This document shows positions 6,039-9,093 of a stretch of 9,093 nucleotides of DNA, piece by piece. The stretch comes from Granulosicoccaceae bacterium. GTDB taxonomy: Bacteria; Pseudomonadota; Gammaproteobacteria; DAOVJZ01. Positions within the stretch are counted from its first letter, which is position 1. The number at the start of each line of letters is the position of its first letter. The stretch is from contig DAOVJZ010000052.1 in the NCBI GenBank assembly GCA_030632035.1, forward strand, positions 1-9,093, given 5' to 3'. Both the position numbers and the translations under genes were made by a program. The notes under the pieces are model-generated. The model worked only from the letters and a program-made list of their open reading frames with translations. It ran no database searches and was not told where the DNA came from.

Positions 6039-8674
6039 TGTCAAATACAACCAGGCTAATCGATCTCTCTGATATAAATAACGTACAGGCCAATCAAAAC
6101 CAGTTACGTGAATACCTTAAGTCTTCTCTGAAATCTGGTAGAGAAAGTCTAACAAAGCGTTTCAATAATAATACCCCTGCCGGTGAACTGGTTCATCAAA
6201 ATGCAGAAATGATTGATGTACTGTTAATCCAGACATGGCAACTTTTTTTCAGTCATTATCAGGAACAAATCGCACTGGTGGCCGTTGGCGGCTATGGGCG
6301 AAATGAATTACACCCCGGCTCTGATATTGATCTCGCTATTTTGATCACTCCCGATGCATCAGAATGTCTGCCCATCATTGAGCAATTTATTACCCTGCTC
6401 TGGGACATCGGTCTTGATGTCGGTAACACAGTCCGCACCATTGAACAGTGTGTTGAAAGTGCACTGGAGGATATTACAGTTGCCACCAACCTGATGGAGG
6501 CGCGCCTGTTATCCGGCAATCAAACTTTATTCGATGACATGAAGTCTGTGACTTCACCTGAAAATATCTGGCCAGTAGATACTTTTTTTGAAGCGAAATG
6601 GAAAGAACAAATTGCGCGTCATCATAAATACCATGACACCGCCTATAACCTGGAACCTAATATCAAGGAAGGCCCCGGTGGTTTACGTGATATCCAGATG
6701 ATTGGCTGGGTCGCAAAACGTCATTTTGGCGCAGCTACACTGCACGATCTGGTTATACATGGCTTCCTGAATGAACAGGAATTTAATGAGTTAAATGACG
6801 GCCAGAATTTTCTGTGGAGAATTCGTTATGGCCTGCATGTAATAACAAACCGACGTGAAGACCGGTTACTGTTTGATCACCAACGTACTCTGGCAAGTAT
6901 GTTTGGCTTCAAGGATGACGAACATAATCTGGCTGTCGAAATTTTCATGAAGCAGTACTACCGCACTATCAAGGGATTAAACCGTCTGAATGAAATGCTG
7001 CTCCAGTTGTTTGAAGAAGCCATTTTATTAACAACGGATGATGAACAACCTGTTGCAATAAATAATCGTTTTCAAGTACGCCAGGGGTTTGTTGAAATCA
7101 GCACTGAAGATATATTTAAAAAATATCCTTTTGCCCTGCTTGAGATTTTTTTAATCCTGCAACAACACCCGGAAATAAAAGGTGTCCGTGCCACTACGAT
7201 TCGATCAATTCGGGATCATCGTTATCTGATTAATGAAAAGTTTCGTAATGATTTACGTTGTCGAAGTCTGTTTATGGAAATTATTCGTCAACCTGCCGGT
7301 ATCACCAATGAGCTAAAAAGAATGAACCGATACGGCATTCTGGCTGAATACATACCTCTATTCGACAATATTGTTGGCCAGATGCAACATGATCTTTTCC
7401 ATGTCTATACCGTAGATGAACACACGCTGTTTGTTGTGCGTAACCTGAGACGTTTTGCTATTCAGAAATATTCTCACGAATTCCCCATGTGCAGTGAATT
7501 GTTTGAAAAATTACCCAAACCGGAAATTTTGTACATAGCAGGACTGTTCCATGATATTGCCAAAGGCCGTGGTGGTGATCACTCTGAATTAGGTGCGATT
7601 GATGCACGTGAGTTCTGCCGACATCATGGTATGAGTGAATATGACGCTGATCTGGTTTCATGGCTGGTACGAAATCATTTGCTCCTGTCACAAACATCAC
7701 AACGAGAAGATATCAGTGATCCTGAAGTCGTGAATAACTTCACTGCCAAAATTGAATCGCTGACCCATCTTGATTACCTGTATTTGTTAACTGTCGCTGA
7801 TATCCGCGCAACAAATCCATCACTATGGAATTCATGGAAAGCAGCTTTACTTATGGAGCTGTACTCAGGTTGTGCAAATATTTTCCGTCACGGTACAGAT
7901 AAACCAGATGAGCGTGTGTTACAAAAACAGAAACAGGCGCAACAAATGCTGGGATCAGCGGGTTACCAGCAATCAGACATACTTTTACTCTGGCAAAATC
8001 TGGATGATGATTATTTTTCCCAATACAGAGCCAATGACATCAGCTGGCACACAAAAACATTGCTTGAAGCAAAATCTGATTCATCACCGCTGATTGCGAT
8101 CAGAACCTCTGAAGAACGCGGTGGAACCGAAATCTTTGTTCACACACCAGATGCCCATCACCTGTTCGCTGGCATTACCTATACACTGGCACGCTTTGGT
8201 CTGGATGTAGTCGGAGCACGTATCTACACCAGCAAATCAGGCGATACATTTGATTCATACAGTGTGCTGGAAGGTGATGGCAATGCTATTGAGGATCAAA
8301 ACCGCATTGAGGAAATCAAATCAACTCTTCAAAAACAAATCTCTGAGGGTAAATTGAAACCAGGGGAAATCAGTCGCCAAATCCCAAGACAGCTTAAATA
8401 TTTCCATATCCCGACCGAGGTGAATTTCTATAAAGACAGGCGTGATCGCACAGTGATGGAGGTCATTACGACAGATAAGCCCGGGCTGTTATCCCAAATC
8501 GCCATGGCTATGTCAGAATGTAATATCATGTTGCGCAATGCCCGTGTGACCACCTTTGGTGAACGTGTAGAAGATACTTTTTTGATAACAGATGGCGGTG
8601 ATCAAGTTCTCGATAACAAAAATAAACTTTCCTGTCTGCGGGAAAAAATCACGAATTTTCTGGAAATAAAGTAA
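6038..8674 (+). CDS. glnD: Bifunctional PII uridylyltransferase / uridylyl-removing enzyme
   Basis: GlnD senses glutamine and uridylylates or deuridylylates PII proteins (GlnB/GlnK), thereby setting glutamine synthetase activity and NtrBC output. It is 878 residues, against 890 in E. coli. The nucleotidyltransferase domain has GGYGRNELHPGSDIDLAIL (84-102), with the GG pair and D96/D98 metal ligands, then NIKEGPGGLRDIQ (208-220). The HD hydrolase domain has HDLFHVYTVDEHT (451-463), LFHDIAKGRGGDHSE (503-517) with H505/D506, RNHLLLS and ADIRATNP. Two ACT domains close the protein, at about 697-770 and 806-878 (the second with TTDKPGLLSQIAMAM). The GTG at 6038 overlaps the last base of the map TAG. 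GAAG 7 nt upstream may serve as a weak binding site, and translation is probably coupled to map. All catalytic motifs look intact. Confidence 0.98.
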   Translation: MSNTTRLIDLSDINNVQANQNQLREYLKSSLKSGRESLTKRFNNNTPAGELVHQNAEMIDVLLIQTWQLFFSHYQEQIALVAVGGYGRNELHPGSDIDLAILITPDASECLPIIEQFITLLWDIGLDVGNTVRTIEQCVESALEDITVATNLMEARLLSGNQTLFDDMKSVTSPENIWPVDTFFEAKWKEQIARHHKYHDTAYNLEPNIKEGPGGLRDIQMIGWVAKRHFGAATLHDLVIHGFLNEQEFNELNDGQNFLWRIRYGLHVITNRREDRLLFDHQRTLASMFGFKDDEHNLAVEIFMKQYYRTIKGLNRLNEMLLQLFEEAILLTTDDEQPVAINNRFQVRQGFVEISTEDIFKKYPFALLEIFLILQQHPEIKGVRATTIRSIRDHRYLINEKFRNDLRCRSLFMEIIRQPAGITNELKRMNRYGILAEYIPLFDNIVGQMQHDLFHVYTVDEHTLFVVRNLRRFAIQKYSHEFPMCSELFEKLPKPEILYIAGLFHDIAKGRGGDHSELGAIDAREFCRHHGMSEYDADLVSWLVRNHLLLSQTSQREDISDPEVVNNFTAKIESLTHLDYLYLLTVADIRATNPSLWNSWKAALLMELYSGCANIFRHGTDKPDERVLQKQKQAQQMLGSAGYQQSDILLLWQNLDDDYFSQYRANDISWHTKTLLEAKSDSSPLIAIRTSEERGGTEIFVHTPDAHHLFAGITYTLARFGLDVVGARIYTSKSGDTFDSYSVLEGDGNAIEDQNRIEEIKSTLQKQISEGKLKPGEISRQIPRQLKYFHIPTEVNFYKDRRDRTVMEVITTDKPGLLSQIAMAMSECNIMLRNARVTTFGERVEDTFLITDGGDQVLDNKNKLSCLREKITNFLEIK

Positions 8675-8793
8675 ACAATCACCCCTCTTTAACCCTGTTT
8701 CCCTTTTGCCAACCACCGTTAATCAATGAGGTTTTTGCTATTTAAACATATGGAATATAAAAGAATTCAATACGTTATACACACATGCTCAAG

Positions 8794-8807
8794 TTGACCA
8801 AAATCAA
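8794..8807 (+). promoter_or_regulatory. FNR/Anr-type binding site
   Basis: TTGACCAAAATCAA matches the FNR/Anr consensus TTGAT-N4-ATCAA in 9 of the 10 defined positions (C for T in the left half). Its centre lies about 60 bp upstream of the start predicted from the promoter at 8825-8853, close to the classic class I position of -61.5. CRP-like or Dnr regulators recognise related sites and cannot be excluded. Confidence 0.6.
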
Positions 8808-8824
8808 CAAAAGACAATATTGGC

Positions 8825-8853
8825 TTGATTGAGTGCCCGAATCATTGGATAAT
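8825..8853 (+). promoter_or_regulatory. Candidate sigma-70 promoter before the right-edge gene
   Basis: TTGATT (8825-8830) and GATAAT (8848-8853) are separated by 17 bp. Each matches consensus at four or five of six positions. Transcription would start near 8860 and leave a leader of about 130 nt before the ATG at 8993. The upstream FNR-like box is correctly spaced for activation. Confidence 0.55.
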
Positions 8854-8879
8854 TAGTATTTTAGCTGATAGTGAAATAG

Positions 8880-8893
8880 GTCCTGTTCAGGAC
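8880..8893. repeat. Short palindrome GTCCTG-TT-CAGGAC
   Basis: A 6-bp perfect inverted repeat with a 2-bp centre lies between the two candidate promoters, directly before the -35 of the second. It could be an operator or a small hairpin in the leader of transcripts from the upstream promoter. No known regulator site is recognised. Confidence 0.45.
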
Positions 8894-8922
8894 TTCAAAA
8901 TTATCAATAAATTATTTATAAT
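8894..8922 (+). promoter_or_regulatory. Second candidate promoter before the right-edge gene
   Basis: A perfect TATAAT (8917-8922) has TTCAAA (8894-8899) 17 bp upstream, four of six matches to the -35 consensus. It would give a leader of about 65 nt. The surroundings are AT-rich, so a chance match is possible. Confidence 0.4.
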
Positions 8923-8992
8923 CCGTGCCTTGGTTAAGGGCGGACTATGTGGACATCAATCTTTTAATTTTTTGAGATAGGTAGCAAGACTT

Positions 8993-9093
8993 ATGAGCGA
9001 TAAGAACATCAACTACCATAAAACCATGACTGACCTTGAAGGTAAGGGCGTCAATAAGGATTACATCATCGGATGGGCCGGCGGTTTTTGGCA
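8993..9093 (+). CDS. Unrecognised protein, N-terminal fragment
   Basis: An ATG at 8993 opens a frame of 33 codons to the window edge without a stop. It begins MSDKNINYHKTMTDLEGKGV, then NKDYIIGWAGGFW. The fragment is hydrophilic for 20 residues with no signal peptide, then has a Gly/Trp-rich GWAGGFW stretch. Upstream AGGT lies about 11 nt from the ATG, a weak and slightly distant binding site. Support for a real gene comes from the two candidate promoters and FNR-like box pointing at it, and from ordinary codon use. It does not resemble the start of DapD or other genes often found after glnD. I do not recognise the family with confidence. It may be a small soluble protein, but length and function cannot be judged from this fragment. 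Confidence 0.65.
   Translation, partial: MSDKNINYHKTMTDLEGKGVNKDYIIGWAGGFW

Larger units (their letters stand above)
8675..8992. other. Non-coding interval after glnD
   Basis: This 318-bp stretch has no plausible gene. A minus-strand open frame at 8513-8716 mostly lies antisense to glnD and resembles nothing known. I see no GC-rich hairpin plus T-run after the glnD stop, so its terminator is not evident; the interval begins with a pyrimidine-rich stretch. The right half is AT-rich and contains the FNR-like box, promoter candidates and palindrome listed separately. Confidence 0.7.

Noticed and set aside
8513..8716. A 67-codon minus-strand frame at the glnD end
   Set aside because: Most of it is antisense to the second ACT domain of GlnD, with no binding site or recognisable motif.
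1..9093. CRISPR array, tRNA or rRNA genes, prophage or defence genes
   Set aside because: No regularly spaced direct repeats, no tRNA-like cloverleaf with a TTC loop and CCA end, and no coding sequence outside the housekeeping set except the right-edge fragment.

Overview
The window looks like core chromosome of a free-living, non-enteric gammaproteobacterium of moderate GC content. Gene order is the main reason: rpsB-tsf-pyrH-frr-uppS-cdsA on the minus strand, divergent from map-glnD on the plus strand, is a classic gammaproteobacterial arrangement. GlnD has the full nitrogen-sensor architecture, and a DNA site resembling an FNR/Anr box lies near the right edge. The sequence alone does not settle the genus.

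Minus strand, read from 4772 down to 1: rpsB (ribosomal protein S2), tsf (EF-Ts), pyrH (UMP kinase), frr (ribosome recycling factor), uppS (undecaprenyl-diphosphate synthase) and the first 241 codons of cdsA (CDP-diacylglycerol synthase, cut by the window edge). From tsf onward the genes are packed with gaps of 8 nt or less, or a 1-nt overlap, so this is almost certainly one operon linking translation, pyrimidine nucleotide supply and envelope precursor synthesis. It starts from a good sigma-70 promoter (-10 at 4904-4909, -35 at 4927-4932, GC-rich discriminator). A roughly 125-nt leader follows that can fold into a nested stem, in the place where S2 autoregulation acts in other gammaproteobacteria. 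RpsB is unusual: about 120 residues are added at the C-terminus, acidic first, then a lysine-rich histone-H1-like tail built from an 8-codon tandem repeat.

The divergent intergenic region (4773-5270) holds the rpsB leader and promoter, then a 267-269 bp element with imperfect terminal inverted repeats and two internal hairpins (4941-5209), then a short map leader. The element looks like a non-autonomous, MITE-like mobile sequence. It sits 8 bp upstream of the rpsB -35 box and supplies a perfect TATAAT upstream of map.

Plus strand: map (type I methionine aminopeptidase, 5271-6038) and glnD (PII uridylyltransferase/uridylyl-removing enzyme, 6038-8674) overlap by one base. A 318-bp non-coding stretch follows (8675-8992) with an FNR-like box, two candidate promoters and a short palindrome. 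It leads to a small unrecognised gene whose first 33 codons (from 8993) are in the window.

Most of the window is ordinary housekeeping sequence. The parts worth a second look are the structured repeat, the S2 tail, and the possibly oxygen-regulated control region before the small gene at the right edge.
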